Shown piece after piece: positions 37,413-48,289 of a stretch of 64,000 nt of DNA. The position numbers were made by a program, and so were the translations under genes. The notes beneath the pieces are model-generated. The model did no database searches, was not told where the DNA came from, and saw nothing but the letters and a program-made list of their open reading frames with translations. The number at the start of each line of letters is the position of its first letter. The first letter of the stretch is position 1. The stretch is from an uncultured Erythrobacter sp. (lineage in GTDB: Bacteria > Pseudomonadota > Alphaproteobacteria > Sphingomonadales > Sphingomonadaceae): positions 2,117,501-2,181,500 of the forward strand of contig CANLAD010000001.1 in the NCBI GenBank assembly GCA_947488755.1, in the 5' to 3' direction.

Positions 37413-37528
37413 CCCGCGTGCAGGCTTAAGCCTGCGCGCTCCTGCCTCTGGATGAACGGCCTGCGCTCGACGCGGGCCGGTGATCCGGAACGCGTGCCTG
37501 ACGCGCTCCTTTTGCGGAATGAACAATC

Positions 37529-38764
37529 ATGAAACGAGTATGCTGGACCGCGCTTCCGGTCCTGCTGGCCATTGCGCCGGCAAGTAATGCCCAGTCGGTG
37601 GGCTATGAAGAAGCTTTGCGAGCAGCGGCTAGCGACCAGCCGCAGGTTCGAACAAGCGGACTGCGACTGGACGCCCGGCGCGAGATCGCCGACGCTGCCG
37701 ATGAACTGCCTGACCCGCGCCTTCGCGCGGGCATCCAGAACCTGCCGGTAAGCGGGCCGGCCGCGTTTGATCTGGGTCGCCAGCTTCCCACGCAGATCCA
37801 AGTCGGAATCGAACAGGAGATTCCCAATCTCGCAAAGCGCAGGGCCCGGTCTGGAATGGCGGACGCCGACATCGACTTTGCCGCAGCACAGTTGATTCAA
37901 ACCCGTTACAGGGTGTGCGTCAGCGCAGGAAAGGCATGGATCTCGTTGGCTTACGCCCAACGGGCTCTGACCGTGGCCGACGATGCGCTTGCTGAAATCG
38001 GGGGGCTCGTGCCACTCGCGCGCAGTTCTGTAGCCGCCGGTTCGGCCAGACCCGCCGAAAGTCTCGAAATACGCCGTGCCGTGCTCGAGGTCGAAGATAT
38101 GCGGACCAAGATTGAAGCCGACCGAGAGGCCGCGCAAGCCATGCTGTCGCGCTATACCGCTCTGACGAACGCTATCGCGACCGGAACCACGCCTTCGCCC
38201 GATCTCGATCCCGAAGGTTTGCGGGCAAGTTTGCAAAGCAATCCGGAACTTGTCGTGGCGCTTGCGCAGGTTCGTCAAGCGGAAGCGCGAAGTGATCTTG
38301 CCCGATCGGAAAGGCGTCCGGATTTCGGCGTCAATGTGAGCTATGGAAGGCGCGATCCCGACTTTGGCGATGTCGTCTCGGTGATGGGTTCGATCACGCT
38401 CCCGATTTTCGCCGACCGGCGCCAAAACCCGCGTGTAGCCGCCGCCGACGCCGAGGCGGCGGCGGCGCAGTCGGCCAGAGCAGACCGGCTCCGTGAACTC
38501 GAAGCCCAGTTCGAGACCGATCTCGCCGCATGGCGCAGCGCTTATCGACAATGGCAGCGCGCGACGGACGAACTGCTCCCTCTTGCCGAAAGCCGCGTGG
38601 ACCTCGAACGCGCGAGCTTTGCCGCAGGCCGCGCGGATCTGCTCGACATCATCGACGCCATCAAAACGCTCGCCATGCTGCGGGTGGAAATTCTGCAACG
38701 CGAAGAGGCGTCCGTCGAGGCCGCCGCGAACCTGCGACTGACTTATGGGGAGTATGGCCGATGA
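37529..38764 (+). CDS. cusC: outer-membrane efflux channel, CusC/TolC family
   Basis: 411 aa with a signal peptide (APASNAQSV) and two repeats of the TolC-type outer-membrane efflux domain, mostly long helices. It forms the outer-membrane tunnel of the tripartite Cu/Ag pump with the next two genes, overlapping cusB by ATGA. It is somewhat short for CusC and lacks an obvious lipobox; a czcC-like name would also be acceptable. Confidence 0.85.
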   Translation: MKRVCWTALPVLLAIAPASNAQSVGYEEALRAAASDQPQVRTSGLRLDARREIADAADELPDPRLRAGIQNLPVSGPAAFDLGRQLPTQIQVGIEQEIPNLAKRRARSGMADADIDFAAAQLIQTRYRVCVSAGKAWISLAYAQRALTVADDALAEIGGLVPLARSSVAAGSARPAESLEIRRAVLEVEDMRTKIEADREAAQAMLSRYTALTNAIATGTTPSPDLDPEGLRASLQSNPELVVALAQVRQAEARSDLARSERRPDFGVNVSYGRRDPDFGDVVSVMGSITLPIFADRRQNPRVAAADAEAAAAQSARADRLRELEAQFETDLAAWRSAYRQWQRATDELLPLAESRVDLERASFAAGRADLLDIIDAIKTLAMLRVEILQREEASVEAAANLRLTYGEYGR

Positions 38765-40269
38765 GACCCGCAATGGGAGCCGCGTGGGACAGGCTGTCGC
38801 CGCGCCAGAAATCCTGGATGATGGCAGGCACGGTCGCGCTCATCAGTCTTGCCGCCGGCTATGGTCTCTCGCAGCTCGGCGAAGGCCAGGGTTGTGCAAG
38901 CGACGCGGGCGGCAGTGCGACCGAATGCGAGGAGGTCCTTTACTGGTACGACCCGATGGTGCCGGGGCAGCACTTCGACGAGCCGGGCAAGTCGCCCTTC
39001 ATGGATATGCAGCTGGTGCCCAAGTGCGCGGGCGAGGAGGCCACTGCAGGCGTCAGGATAGATCCCGGCCTGGTGCAGAATTTCGGCATCCGCACCACTG
39101 AAGCCGAGTACGGCGTCCTCGAGCCGGAAATAACCGTCACAGGCGTTCTGGCCTACAATGAACGCGACGTCGCGATCGTCCAGCCACGTGCCGGAGGCTA
39201 TGTACAAAGAACCTACGGCCGCGCGCCCGACGATGTCGTTGGACGGGGCGCGCCGCTCGCGGATATCCTGGTTCCCGAATGGGGCGGAGCGCAGCAGGAG
39301 TATCTGGCCGTCCTGAACAGCGGTGATGAAGAACTTGCGCAGGCCATGCGCGAACGCATGCGCCTTTTGGGCATGCCTCCAGGCCTGATCTCATCGGTAG
39401 GGCGCAATGGACGTCCGAAGTCCACGATCACCGTTACCGCGCCGATTGGAGGTGCCATCACATCGCTCGGCGTGCGTCCGGGAATGACAGTCATGGCCGG
39501 ACAGACGCTCGCCGAGATAACCGGTTTCTCACCGATCTGGCTCGAAGCCGCGGTGCCTGAAAGGCAGGCGGCGACTGTCCGCGTCGGGCAACCTGTCAGC
39601 GCGACGCTGACCGCATTCCCCGAGGAACGCTTCTCCGGGCCCATCATCGCTATCCTGCCGAGCGCGCAGGATGCAAGCCGTACGATCACCGTTCGTGCGC
39701 AACTGCCCAATGCATCCGGGCGCCTCAAGCCGGGCATGTTCGCACAGGTCTCGCTGACCCCGGACACACGCCGCGCGCTGCTGGTACCGTCCGAAGCGGT
39801 TATCAGGACCGGACGTCGAACCATCGTGATGGTGAAGCAGGACGAGGGCGGTTTCATGCCCGCCGAGGTCCGGATCGGCCGCGAAGCGGGTGGAAGGACC
39901 GAAGTGCTGGCCGGTCTGTCGGCAGGCGACCAGGTCGTGACATCGGGTCAGTTCCTGCTCGATTCCGAAGCAAGCCTCACCGGACTGGACGTCCGTCCGA
40001 TAGATCAGGCAGATGACGCTTCCACCGGCGGCGAGGACGCACCAGCGACCTTCGGTGCCACCGGCACGATCCAGTCGATCGCCAATGGTTCGGTGACGCT
40101 GCGGCATGGTCCTGTGCCCCGGCTCGATTGGCCCGCGATGACCATGACCTTCCGCACGAAGAGCGCGGCGCAAATGCGCGGGCTCGAGACGGGAGACAGG
40201 GTGCGCTTCACCTTCACCCAGCAGGATGCCGGCCCCCGGATCGAGTCTATCACGAGGGCCGGACAATGA
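38761..40269 (+). CDS. cusB: RND periplasmic adaptor CusB with C-terminal CusF-like domain
   Basis: 502 aa. A membrane anchor near residues 20-40, a heavy-metal-binding domain at about 60-90 ([20 protein letters not shown]), the adaptor core with lipoyl/beta-barrel parts, and a C-terminal CusF-like copper domain (residues about 425-500) with [15 protein letters not shown], whose Trp and Met residues bind Cu(I). The adaptor links inner pump and outer channel and feeds metal in. It overlaps both cusC and cusA by 4 nt, so the pump is made in balance. Confidence 0.92.
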   Translation: MRPAMGAAWDRLSPRQKSWMMAGTVALISLAAGYGLSQLGEGQGCASDAGGSATECEEVLYWYDPMVPGQHFDEPGKSPFMDMQLVPKCAGEEATAGVRIDPGLVQNFGIRTTEAEYGVLEPEITVTGVLAYNERDVAIVQPRAGGYVQRTYGRAPDDVVGRGAPLADILVPEWGGAQQEYLAVLNSGDEELAQAMRERMRLLGMPPGLISSVGRNGRPKSTITVTAPIGGAITSLGVRPGMTVMAGQTLAEITGFSPIWLEAAVPERQAATVRVGQPVSATLTAFPEERFSGPIIAILPSAQDASRTITVRAQLPNASGRLKPGMFAQVSLTPDTRRALLVPSEAVIRTGRRTIVMVKQDEGGFMPAEVRIGREAGGRTEVLAGLSAGDQVVTSGQFLLDSEASLTGLDVRPIDQADDASTGGEDAPATFGATGTIQSIANGSVTLRHGPVPRLDWPAMTMTFRTKSAAQMRGLETGDRVRFTFTQQDAGPRIESITRAGQ

Positions 40270-43200
40270 TTGCTCGGATAATCGATGCCTCGATCGCCAA
40301 CCGCCTGTTTATCGTTCTCGCCGCCGTCGCGGTAACGCTGGCCGGTTTCTGGGCGGTGCGCACGACGCCGGTCGACGCGTTGCCCGATCTGTCCGATGTG
40401 CAGGTTGTGGTCCGGTCAAACTATCCGGGTCAGGCCCCCCGGATCGTCGAGGAACAGGTCACCTATCCCCTGGCAACGACCATGCTCTCGGTGCCGGGGG
40501 CGAAAACCGTCCGTGGCTATTCGATGTTCGGTGACAGCTATGTCTATATCATCTTCGAGGACGGTACCGACCTCTACTGGGCACGCTCGCGCGTGCTCGA
40601 ATATCTCAACCAGGTGCAGAACCGCCTGCCCGATGGCGTCACGAGCACGCTTGGGCCCGATGCAACCGGTGTGGGGTGGATCTACGAATATGCGCTCGTC
40701 GACCGGACCGGCGGGCACGACCTTGCCGGACTGCGCAGCCTGCAGGACTGGTTCCTGCGCTACGAGCTCAAGACGATTCCCGGCATTGCCGAGGTCGCCA
40801 GCGTCGGCGGAATGGTCAAGCAATACCAGGTCGTGCTGGAACCTTACCGGATGGCATCGCTCGGCGTGACTCACGCCGAGATCGTGAGCGCAATCCAGGC
40901 CGCCAACCAGGAAGCGGGCGGCTCGATCGTCGAGATGGGCGAAGCCGAATATATGGTGCGTGCCTCGGGCTATCTCGGCGACCTCGACGATTTCAGGGCG
41001 ATCCCGCTGCGCGCGGTGAGCGGCGGCGTTCCGGTCACGCTGGGCGACGTAGCGACGATCCAGGTCGGCCCCGAACTGCGCCGAGGCATCGCCGAGCTCA
41101 ATGGCGAAGGCGAGGTTGCCGGCGGCATCATCGTCCTGCGCCAGGGGGCGGATGCGCGAAGCGCAATACAGGCCGTGGAACTCAAACTCGATGAGTTGCA
41201 GGCAAGCCTTCCCGAAGGCGTCGAGATCGTCACGACCTACGACCGATCCCAGCTCATCGATGCGTCGATCGAGAACCTCACCACGAAGCTTATCGAAGAG
41301 TTTATTGTCGTGGCGCTCGTATGCGCACTGTTCCTCTGGCACGCGCGTTCGGCACTCGTCGCCATTATCACCCTGCCTTTGGGCGTGCTCGCAGCCTTCA
41401 TCGTGATGCGCTTCCAGGGCGTCAATGCCAACATCATGTCGCTGGGTGGAATAGCCATCGCGATCGGTGCGATGGTAGATGCCGCCGTTGTGATGATCGA
41501 GAACGCGCACAAGCATCTCGAGCGATGGGAACACGAGAATCCCGATACCGTGCTCGCGGTGAAGGAACGCTGGCGGATCATCGCCGATGCATCGAAGGAA
41601 GTGGGACCGGCGCTGTTCTTCAGCCTGCTGATCATTACGCTGTCGTTCCTACCGGTCTTTACCCTGCAGGCGCAGGAAGGGCGGTTATTTGCACCGCTTG
41701 CTTTCACCAAGACCTATGCGATGGCTGCCGCGGCCATTCTTTCGGTAACGCTGGTGCCGGTGATGATGGGTTGGCTGATCCGTGGGAAGATCCCTTCGGA
41801 AGATTCCAATTTTCTAAACCGCTGGCTGACGAAAATCTATCGTCCGGGGCTCGACTGGGTCATGCGGCGCCCCAAGGCAACGCTGGCGATCGCGGCGCTG
41901 ATCTTTCTGACCACCGCGATCCCCTTCACCCGGCTTGGCGGCGAGTTCCTCCCGCCGCTCGATGAAGGCGATTTGCTTTATATGCCGAGTGCATTGCCCG
42001 GCCTTTCCCCCGGCGAGGCGTCGGCGCTGCTGCAGCGCACCGATCGCCTGATCAAGTCGGTCCCGGAAGTGGAAACGGTGTTCGGTAAAGCGGGGCGCGC
42101 CGATACGGCGACGGATCCGGCTCCCCTGACGATGTTCGAAACGACGATCCGCTTCAAGCCCCGCGAAGAATGGCGCGAGGGAATGACGCCCGATCTGCTG
42201 GTCGAGGAACTCGACCGGGTCGTCCAGGTGCCGGGCCTCGCCAATGTCTGGGTGCCGCCGATCCGCAACCGGATCGACATGCTCGCGACCGGAATCAAGA
42301 GCCCGATCGGGGTCAAGGTGTCAGGCGACGATCTCGATCAACTGGAACGCGTTGCACTCGATGTGGAGCGTATCGCCAAGACCGTGCCTGGCGTGAGTTC
42401 CGCGCTGGCCGAGCGGCTGTCGGGCGGTCGCTATGTCGATGTCGATATCGACCGGATGGCGGCCGCGCGATACGGACTCAACATTGCCGACATCCAGCAG
42501 ATCGTCTCTGGTGCAATAGGCGGCGCCAATGTCGCACGGACCGTCGAGGGGCTGGCGCGCTATCCGATCAATGTGCGCTATCCCCGCGAAATCAGGGACA
42601 GCGTCGATGAACTCAGGGCCCTGCCGGTTCTGACGCCGTCCGGCCAACAGATTACGCTCGGCACTGTCGCCCGTATCGCCGTCAGCGACGGTCCGCCGAT
42701 GCTCAAGAGCGAGCAGGGTCGTCTGACCAGCTACATCTATGTCGATGTCCGGGGCCGCGATCTTACTTCGGTGGTCGCCGATCTTCAGGAGGCCGTCGCC
42801 GCGGGCGTCGATCTGCCTGCCGGCGTCAGTCTGTCCTATGCGGGCCAATTCGAATATCTGACGCGCGCCTATGAGCGACTAAAGATCGTGGTTCCCGCGA
42901 CGCTCGCGATCATCTTCCTGTTGCTTTATCTCATTTTCCGACGCTGGGACGAAGCTTTGCTGATCATGGGCACGCTGCCCTTTGCGCTGACGGGCGGATA
43001 CTGGTTGCTCTATCTGATGGGCTACAACCAGTCGGTGGCGACTGCGGTCGGTTTCATCGCGCTCGCCGGCGTCTCCGCCGAATTCGGCGTCGTGATGCTG
43101 ATCTACCTGAAAGCCGCACTGGAACGGCGACAAGCTGACCTGAGCGCCGAAGAAGTGGACGAGGCCATCCGGGAGGGCGCGCTCCTGCGCGTGCGGCCCA

Positions 43201-43433
43201 AGGCGATGACCGTCGCAGTCATCCTTGCCGGTCTCTTTCCGATCCTGATCGGCACCGGCGCGGGCTCGGAAGTCATGAGCCGCATCGCCGCGCCGATGGT
43301 CGGCGGCATGATTACCGCGCCGCTCCTGTCCATGTTCCTGCTTCCCGCCGCTTATCTGTTGTTGCGGCGCCCCCGTCCGGAAAAATCGGCCAATTCTCAA
43401 GGAGAAGAAGAATGCGTACCCCAACCTACATGA
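40266..43433 (+). CDS. cusA: heavy-metal RND pump CusA
   Basis: 1055-aa inner-membrane proton/metal antiporter for Cu(I)/Ag(I). Starts at ATG 40266 ([20 protein letters not shown]), with 12 membrane helices and two large periplasmic loops. The proton-relay segment [13 protein letters not shown] near residue 405 fits the monovalent (HME4, CusA) type rather than CzcA. It overlaps cusB by 4 nt and cusF by 22 nt. The open frame before 40266 is shadow of cusB. Confidence 0.95.
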   Translation: MIARIIDASIANRLFIVLAAVAVTLAGFWAVRTTPVDALPDLSDVQVVVRSNYPGQAPRIVEEQVTYPLATTMLSVPGAKTVRGYSMFGDSYVYIIFEDGTDLYWARSRVLEYLNQVQNRLPDGVTSTLGPDATGVGWIYEYALVDRTGGHDLAGLRSLQDWFLRYELKTIPGIAEVASVGGMVKQYQVVLEPYRMASLGVTHAEIVSAIQAANQEAGGSIVEMGEAEYMVRASGYLGDLDDFRAIPLRAVSGGVPVTLGDVATIQVGPELRRGIAELNGEGEVAGGIIVLRQGADARSAIQAVELKLDELQASLPEGVEIVTTYDRSQLIDASIENLTTKLIEEFIVVALVCALFLWHARSALVAIITLPLGVLAAFIVMRFQGVNANIMSLGGIAIAIGAMVDAAVVMIENAHKHLERWEHENPDTVLAVKERWRIIADASKEVGPALFFSLLIITLSFLPVFTLQAQEGRLFAPLAFTKTYAMAAAAILSVTLVPVMMGWLIRGKIPSEDSNFLNRWLTKIYRPGLDWVMRRPKATLAIAALIFLTTAIPFTRLGGEFLPPLDEGDLLYMPSALPGLSPGEASALLQRTDRLIKSVPEVETVFGKAGRADTATDPAPLTMFETTIRFKPREEWREGMTPDLLVEELDRVVQVPGLANVWVPPIRNRIDMLATGIKSPIGVKVSGDDLDQLERVALDVERIAKTVPGVSSALAERLSGGRYVDVDIDRMAAARYGLNIADIQQIVSGAIGGANVARTVEGLARYPINVRYPREIRDSVDELRALPVLTPSGQQITLGTVARIAVSDGPPMLKSEQGRLTSYIYVDVRGRDLTSVVADLQEAVAAGVDLPAGVSLSYAGQFEYLTRAYERLKIVVPATLAIIFLLLYLIFRRWDEALLIMGTLPFALTGGYWLLYLMGYNQSVATAVGFIALAGVSAEFGVVMLIYLKAALERRQADLSAEEVDEAIREGALLRVRPKAMTVAVILAGLFPILIGTGAGSEVMSRIAAPMVGGMITAPLLSMFLLPAAYLLLRRPRPEKSANSQGEEECVPQPT

Positions 43434-43798
43434 TCCTGCTCGCGGCACCGCTGGCGCTTGCAGCCTGCGACGCTGCAGACGACAGCTCAGAGACCATGAT
43501 GTCTGACGACATGGCGAACTCGGACAGCATGCCCATGTCAGGCGAAATGCCGATGGCGGAAGAGACCGGCGGCGAGCAGAGCGCCAGCGCGGAGGGAACG
43601 GTAACAGCCATCGATTCCGAGGCGGGCACGGTGACCATCGAGCATGGTCCGGTCGAAAGTATCGGATGGCCCGCGATGACCATGGCCTTCGAAGCCGACG
43701 CGCAAATCCTCGAACAGGTCAGTGTCGGTGAGGGAATAGCCTTTGAATTTCGTACTGGAACCGAAGGCAGCGTCGTTACCTCGGTAACGCCGCGATAG
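43412..43798 (+). CDS. cusF: CusF-like copper chaperone (lipoprotein)
   Basis: 128 aa with a lipobox (LALAAC-DAA), a Met/Asp-rich linker ([13 protein letters not shown]) and a CusF domain with [16 protein letters not shown]; the His, Trp and two Met residues match the Cu(I)/Ag(I) site of E. coli CusF. It hands metal to CusB/CusA from the periplasm. Its domain nearly repeats the C-terminal part of CusB here. Confidence 0.9.
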   Translation: MRTPTYMILLAAPLALAACDAADDSSETMMSDDMANSDSMPMSGEMPMAEETGGEQSASAEGTVTAIDSEAGTVTIEHGPVESIGWPAMTMAFEADAQILEQVSVGEGIAFEFRTGTEGSVVTSVTPR

Positions 43799-43806
43799 GA
43801 CGGTGG

Positions 43807-43840
43807 GTGGGAGGCGCTCGGTTGCGCCGGTGCCTCCCAC
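43807..43840 (+). other. hairpin between cusF and the multicopper oxidase gene
   Basis: Perfect 9-bp stem GTGGGAGGC / GCCTCCCAC with a 16-nt loop just before the start region of the next gene. No T run follows, so it is more likely a transcript-processing or stabilising element than a full terminator. Confidence 0.5.
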
Positions 43841-43856
43841 GCAAAAACAGGTGAAT

Positions 43857-45398
43857 ATGCCAGGTATCGACAGGCCCGACTTTAAGGATCGCCGCGACTT
43901 CATCAAGAGCGCCGGCCTCGCGGCGACGGGTTTCGCCGCGCTGCCGCTGCTGGGTTGCGGTACGCAAAGCAGGATGTCGCTCGATCAGGGAGGCGAAAGC
44001 AATCCTCTTGCCATACCTCGGCTACAGGCAGGAACGATCGAACGGGGCGAGCGTGTCTTTCGCCTGTCCCTGACACCGGGCGAGAAAGAATTCGTGCCCG
44101 GCACGGCGTCACCGACGATCGGTATCGACGCATCCTATCTCGGCCCGACCCTCGAAATGCGCCGCGGCGAACAGGTTCGCTTTCACATCGACAACAAGCT
44201 TGCCGAAGATGCGACCGTCCACTGGCATGGTTTCGAACTTCCCGCCACAGCGGATGGCGGGCCGCACCAGCTCATACGGTCCGGTGAGCGCTGGAGCCCG
44301 TCCTTCGAAATACGCCAGCGCGCTTCGTTATACTGGTATCATTCGCATCTGCATCGCCGGGCCGGACCACAGGTCTATGCCGGACTTGCTGCCCCGATCT
44401 ACGTGCGCGACGAGGAAGAGGATCGCCTCGATCTGCCGAGCCGGTACGGTGTAGATGACATACCGCTCGTCGTGCAGGATCGCGTGATCGACGGCGCGGG
44501 CCGCCTTGTTTACCCGCTCGATATGCACTCGCGGATGATGGGGGTGATGGGTGAGCGCATCTATGTGAACGGAACGGCCAATGCCGTTTTCGAGGCCGCC
44601 GCCGGTCCGCTGCGCCTGCGGCTTCTCAATGGATCGAATGCGCGGTTCTACACCTTCTCGCTCGAAGGTGATCGTCCGATGCAACTCATCGCAAGCGATG
44701 GCGGCCTGCTTGCCGCGCCAAGCGAGGTTCGCAGTCTTACCCTTGCCCCAGGCGAACGCGCACAAGTGATCGTCGATCTTTCCGAAGGGCGCCCGCTCCG
44801 GCTGATTGCCAGCAGCCCTGCTAACGCCATGGGCATGATGGGCGGGCAAGGCGGGGGTATGATGGGCGGCGGAATGATGGGAAACCGGGCCGATCGCGAG
44901 AGGCAGGGGCGCACGTTTTCGATCCTCGATATGCGCCCCTCAGGCGCGTCAACTCCAGTAATGCTCCCGCCCACTCTGGCCGCGCTTGCTGCGCCAGACC
45001 CCTCACTCGCCGTTCGCAGCCGCCGTTTCGTACTCGATATGGGCATGATGGGTCGGGGCATGGCGATCAACGGCGAGACCATGGACATGGATGTCATCAA
45101 TCAGCGCGTACCGGTGGGTCAGTGGGAAATATGGGAAATCGCCAACGCATCGATGATGGCCCATCCCTTTCATATTCATAACGTGCAGTTCCGCTTGCTC
45201 GACCGGGACGGTCGGCCTCCGCAGGCGGAAGAGGCGGGCTTCAAGGACACCGTTATCGTCAAGCCACGTGAACAGGTCAGGCTGCTGTTGCGGTTCGAAG
45301 AGAATACCGATCCCGACAATCCCTACATGTATCACTGTCATATCCTCGAGCACGAGGACGCAGGCATGATGGGGCAGTTCGTGGTGATGGCCAATTAG
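43857..45398 (+). CDS. multicopper oxidase, CueO/CopA family
   Basis: 513 aa from ATG 43857 ([20 protein letters not shown]), carrying a Tat signal ([15 protein letters not shown]). Copper motifs: [26 protein letters not shown] and [16 protein letters not shown] Met-rich loop ([19 protein letters not shown] near residue 330) resembles the Cu(I)-binding insert of CueO. It would oxidise Cu(I) in the periplasm. A second, divergent oxidase (copA at 27.7-29.5 kb) is present, so the two may differ in localisation or strength. Confidence 0.9.
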   Translation: MPGIDRPDFKDRRDFIKSAGLAATGFAALPLLGCGTQSRMSLDQGGESNPLAIPRLQAGTIERGERVFRLSLTPGEKEFVPGTASPTIGIDASYLGPTLEMRRGEQVRFHIDNKLAEDATVHWHGFELPATADGGPHQLIRSGERWSPSFEIRQRASLYWYHSHLHRRAGPQVYAGLAAPIYVRDEEEDRLDLPSRYGVDDIPLVVQDRVIDGAGRLVYPLDMHSRMMGVMGERIYVNGTANAVFEAAAGPLRLRLLNGSNARFYTFSLEGDRPMQLIASDGGLLAAPSEVRSLTLAPGERAQVIVDLSEGRPLRLIASSPANAMGMMGGQGGGMMGGGMMGNRADRERQGRTFSILDMRPSGASTPVMLPPTLAALAAPDPSLAVRSRRFVLDMGMMGRGMAINGETMDMDVINQRVPVGQWEIWEIANASMMAHPFHIHNVQFRLLDRDGRPPQAEEAGFKDTVIVKPREQVRLLLRFEENTDPDNPYMYHCHILEHEDAGMMGQFVVMAN

Positions 45399-45411
45399 GG
45401 GAGAACGACAG

Positions 45412-47751
45412 ATGAGCGATGGGCACAATGCAATCGAGGGTATGGCGACCGACCCCGTTTGCGGAATGAGCGTGAAGATGGACGGCGCCCGCTTCGTCGA
45501 TCGACACGAGGGTGGCGACCATTACTTCTGCTCCTCGCGCTGCCTCGACAAGTTCCGCGCGGATCCGGAGATGTATCTTTCGAAGGCGCACCTCGATGCT
45601 GTCGAGGATGTCCCGGAAGGTACCATATACACCTGTCCGATGCATCCGGAGATCCGGCAGCCGGGGCCGGGCTCTTGCCCGATATGCGGGATGGCCCTCG
45701 AACCCGAAACGGTCACTCTGAACGAGGGCCCCGATCCCGAACTCGTCGACATGCGGCGAAGGTTCTGGTGGAGCGCGCTCTTCACGCTGCCGCTCTTCGC
45801 CTATGCGATGGGCGACATGATCCCGTCGCGACCGTTCGATCAGGTCATCGAACCCGCTATCGCGCAGTGGCTGCAGCTCCTGCTGGCAACTCCGGTGGTG
45901 CTTTGGGGCGGCTGGCCCTTCTTCACCCGCGCGCTGCAATCGGTCCGGACCATGAACCTCAACATGTTCACCCTGATCGGCTTCGGCGTCGCCATCGCCT
46001 ATCTGTTCAGCCTTGTGGCAACCCTCGCCCCGGACATCTTTCCCGAGGCATTCCGCGATCATGCGGGCCGGGTCGGCGTCTATTACGAGGCCGCAGCGGT
46101 TATCACGACCCTCGTGCTGCTCGGGCAGGTGCTCGAGCTCAAGGCGCGCGGATCGACATCGAGCGCCTTGCGAGCGCTTCTCGAACTCGCACCCCCGACC
46201 GCGATGAAGATCTTCGGTCGCGGGGACGAGCGCGAAGTACCGCTCGATGAATTGACGTCGGGGGACCTGCTGCGCGTGCGTCCGGGCGACAAGGTCCCCG
46301 TCGATGGCACGCTCGAGGATGGAAGCAGTGCCATCGACGAATCCATGATCAGTGGCGAACCCATTCCCGTCAAGAAAAGCGCGGGCGATCCCGTGATCGG
46401 GGGCACCGTAAACCAGACCGGCAGCTTCACCATGCGCGCGACGCAGGTCGGCGCGGACACCATGCTCTCGAAGATCGTGCAGATGGTCGCGGAGGCCCAG
46501 CGCAGCCGGGCACCGATCCAGCGGCTCGCCGACCAGGTCACCGGATGGTTCGTACCCATCGTCGTCCTTGTCGCTATCGTGAGTTTTGTCGTCTGGGCCA
46601 TCTGGGGACCGGCACCGGCCCTTGCCTACGCGCTCGTCAACGCGGTCGCCGTTCTGATCATCGCGTGTCCCTGCGCGCTCGGACTGGCGACGCCGATGTC
46701 GATCATGACCGGTACCGGCAAGAGTGCGCAGCACGGGATCCTGATCAAGAACGCCGAAGCGCTCGAAACGCTGGAAAAGATCGATACGCTGGTCGTCGAC
46801 AAGACCGGAACGCTGACCCGGGGCAAGCCTGATCTTGTCGACGTAAAACCGCAGCCAAATTTCGACGAGCAGGAATTGCTGAGCCTTGTCGCTGCCGTTG
46901 AGAGAGGAAGCGAGCATCCGCTCGCCCACGCGATCGTGGAAGGGGCTCAAAACAGGGGCGCTGCCATTCTCGACGCTTCCGATATCGAATCCGTGACCGG
47001 CGAAGGTATCCAGGCAAATGTCGACAAGCGCCTGGTCGCGATCGGGAATGAAAAGATGATGGAGCGTATAGGGGCGCTCGAAGAAGGCTGGCGGTCAACG
47101 GCGGACGAGGGCCGAAGCCTCGGACAGACGGTGATGTTCGTGGCCGTGGACGGGGCACCGGCAGGCCTTATCGCGGTCGCCGATCCGATCAAGGCAACCA
47201 GCCGCACCGCTATTGCCGCGTTGCATGAGCGCGGCATCAAGATCGTGATGCTTACCGGCGACAGCGAAGCCACCGCGCGTGCGGTAGCAAGCCAGGTCGG
47301 TATCGACGAAGTCGAAGCGAACGTCTCGCCCGAGGACAAACATCGCAAGATCGAGCAGTTGAAGAGCGAGGGTCGCCGGGTCGCTATGGCCGGCGACGGC
47401 ATAAACGACGCACCCGCGCTTGCCGCTTCGCATGTCGGCATCGCGATGGGAACGGGTACCGATGTCGCGATCGAAAGCGCGGGCGTGACATTGGTGCGCG
47501 GCGACCTCGTCGGCGTTGTTCAGGCGCTCGTCCTGTCTCGGGCCACTATGCGCAACATCAGGCAGAACCTGTTCTTTGCCTTTGCGTATAATGCGCTCGG
47601 CATACCGGTCGCAGCAGGTGTCCTCTATCCATGGACCGGGTTGCTTTTGAACCCGATGATCGCGGCCGCAGCGATGAGCCTGTCTTCGGTATCGGTGATC
47701 GGCAACGCCCTGCGCCTGCGCGGCCTCGCTCTTCCCAAATTCGATACCTGA
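45412..47751 (+). CDS. copper-translocating P1B-type ATPase with YHS and heavy-metal-binding N-terminus
   Basis: 779 aa. N-terminal YHS domain (residues about 14-53: [15 protein letters not shown], then HYFCSSRC), then a heavy-metal-binding domain ([20 protein letters not shown], near 66-95), in place of the usual HMA domain. The membrane metal site CPC is at 419-421, the phosphorylated Asp in DKTGTLT at 463, and the hinge [10 protein letters not shown] near 660. CPC identifies a Cu(I)/Ag(I)-type (P1B-1) pump that exports copper to the periplasm, where the oxidase and Cus system take over. Confidence 0.93.
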   Translation: MSDGHNAIEGMATDPVCGMSVKMDGARFVDRHEGGDHYFCSSRCLDKFRADPEMYLSKAHLDAVEDVPEGTIYTCPMHPEIRQPGPGSCPICGMALEPETVTLNEGPDPELVDMRRRFWWSALFTLPLFAYAMGDMIPSRPFDQVIEPAIAQWLQLLLATPVVLWGGWPFFTRALQSVRTMNLNMFTLIGFGVAIAYLFSLVATLAPDIFPEAFRDHAGRVGVYYEAAAVITTLVLLGQVLELKARGSTSSALRALLELAPPTAMKIFGRGDEREVPLDELTSGDLLRVRPGDKVPVDGTLEDGSSAIDESMISGEPIPVKKSAGDPVIGGTVNQTGSFTMRATQVGADTMLSKIVQMVAEAQRSRAPIQRLADQVTGWFVPIVVLVAIVSFVVWAIWGPAPALAYALVNAVAVLIIACPCALGLATPMSIMTGTGKSAQHGILIKNAEALETLEKIDTLVVDKTGTLTRGKPDLVDVKPQPNFDEQELLSLVAAVERGSEHPLAHAIVEGAQNRGAAILDASDIESVTGEGIQANVDKRLVAIGNEKMMERIGALEEGWRSTADEGRSLGQTVMFVAVDGAPAGLIAVADPIKATSRTAIAALHERGIKIVMLTGDSEATARAVASQVGIDEVEANVSPEDKHRKIEQLKSEGRRVAMAGDGINDAPALAASHVGIAMGTGTDVAIESAGVTLVRGDLVGVVQALVLSRATMRNIRQNLFFAFAYNALGIPVAAGVLYPWTGLLLNPMIAAAAMSLSSVSVIGNALRLRGLALPKFDT

Positions 47752-47795
47752 GCGATGGGGACGGGACGGAGATCGCAGGAGTGACGAATCAGACG

Positions 47796-48272
47796 ATGCA
47801 GGATCAGGACCAAATCTCTGAGGAATCGCGCGAATGGCGCGGTGCTCATCCAGCCCTCTGGATCGCGATATTCGGAATTCTCATCGCTTTCGCCTGGGAG
47901 ATGCTCCAGCTTCCTTTCTACCAGTCGGGAGGTCTGTCGCCTGCCGAGGCAGCACGTCGCTGCGGCCTGGCCTCGTTCGGCGATGCCGGGATCATGGTGG
48001 CCGCTTATCTCGGCGCCTCTGTCGGCAGTGGTAAAACGCCGTGGCTCGTAGACTGGCCGATCTCGCGTTTTGTCGTGTTCCTGGGAATCGGCCTGGCCAT
48101 TACTGCCATGGTCGAAGTGCTGGCTGTCGGTGCCGACTGGGGGTGGTCCTATAGTGCAATCATGCCGCTTGTGCCCGGGACCAAAATCGGCCTGGTACCG
48201 ATCGTGATGTGGGTCGCGGTTCCCACGGCCACCTTGTGGCTCGCGCGCCGTCTCGGCACCGGACCCCGCTGA
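47796..48272 (+). CDS. small integral membrane protein, unknown
   Basis: 158 aa with about four membrane helices (WIAIFGILIAFAWEMLQLPF, GIMVAAYLGASVG, FVVFLGIGLAITAMVEVLAV, LVPIVMWVAVPTATLWLARR). Start taken at ATG 47796; a GTG at 47781 lies directly against the AGGAG site. Follows the P-type ATPase closely and probably shares its transcript. No known family; the role may be metal-related by context only. Confidence 0.6.
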   Translation: MQDQDQISEESREWRGAHPALWIAIFGILIAFAWEMLQLPFYQSGGLSPAEAARRCGLASFGDAGIMVAAYLGASVGSGKTPWLVDWPISRFVVFLGIGLAITAMVEVLAVGADWGWSYSAIMPLVPGTKIGLVPIVMWVAVPTATLWLARRLGTGPR

Positions 48273-48289
48273 TCGCAAACCGGGATCTC

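Noticed and set aside
40128-40265. Longer N-terminus of CusA
   Set aside because: It is an out-of-frame reading of the cusB 3' end; family CusA proteins begin at the [10 protein letters not shown] region.
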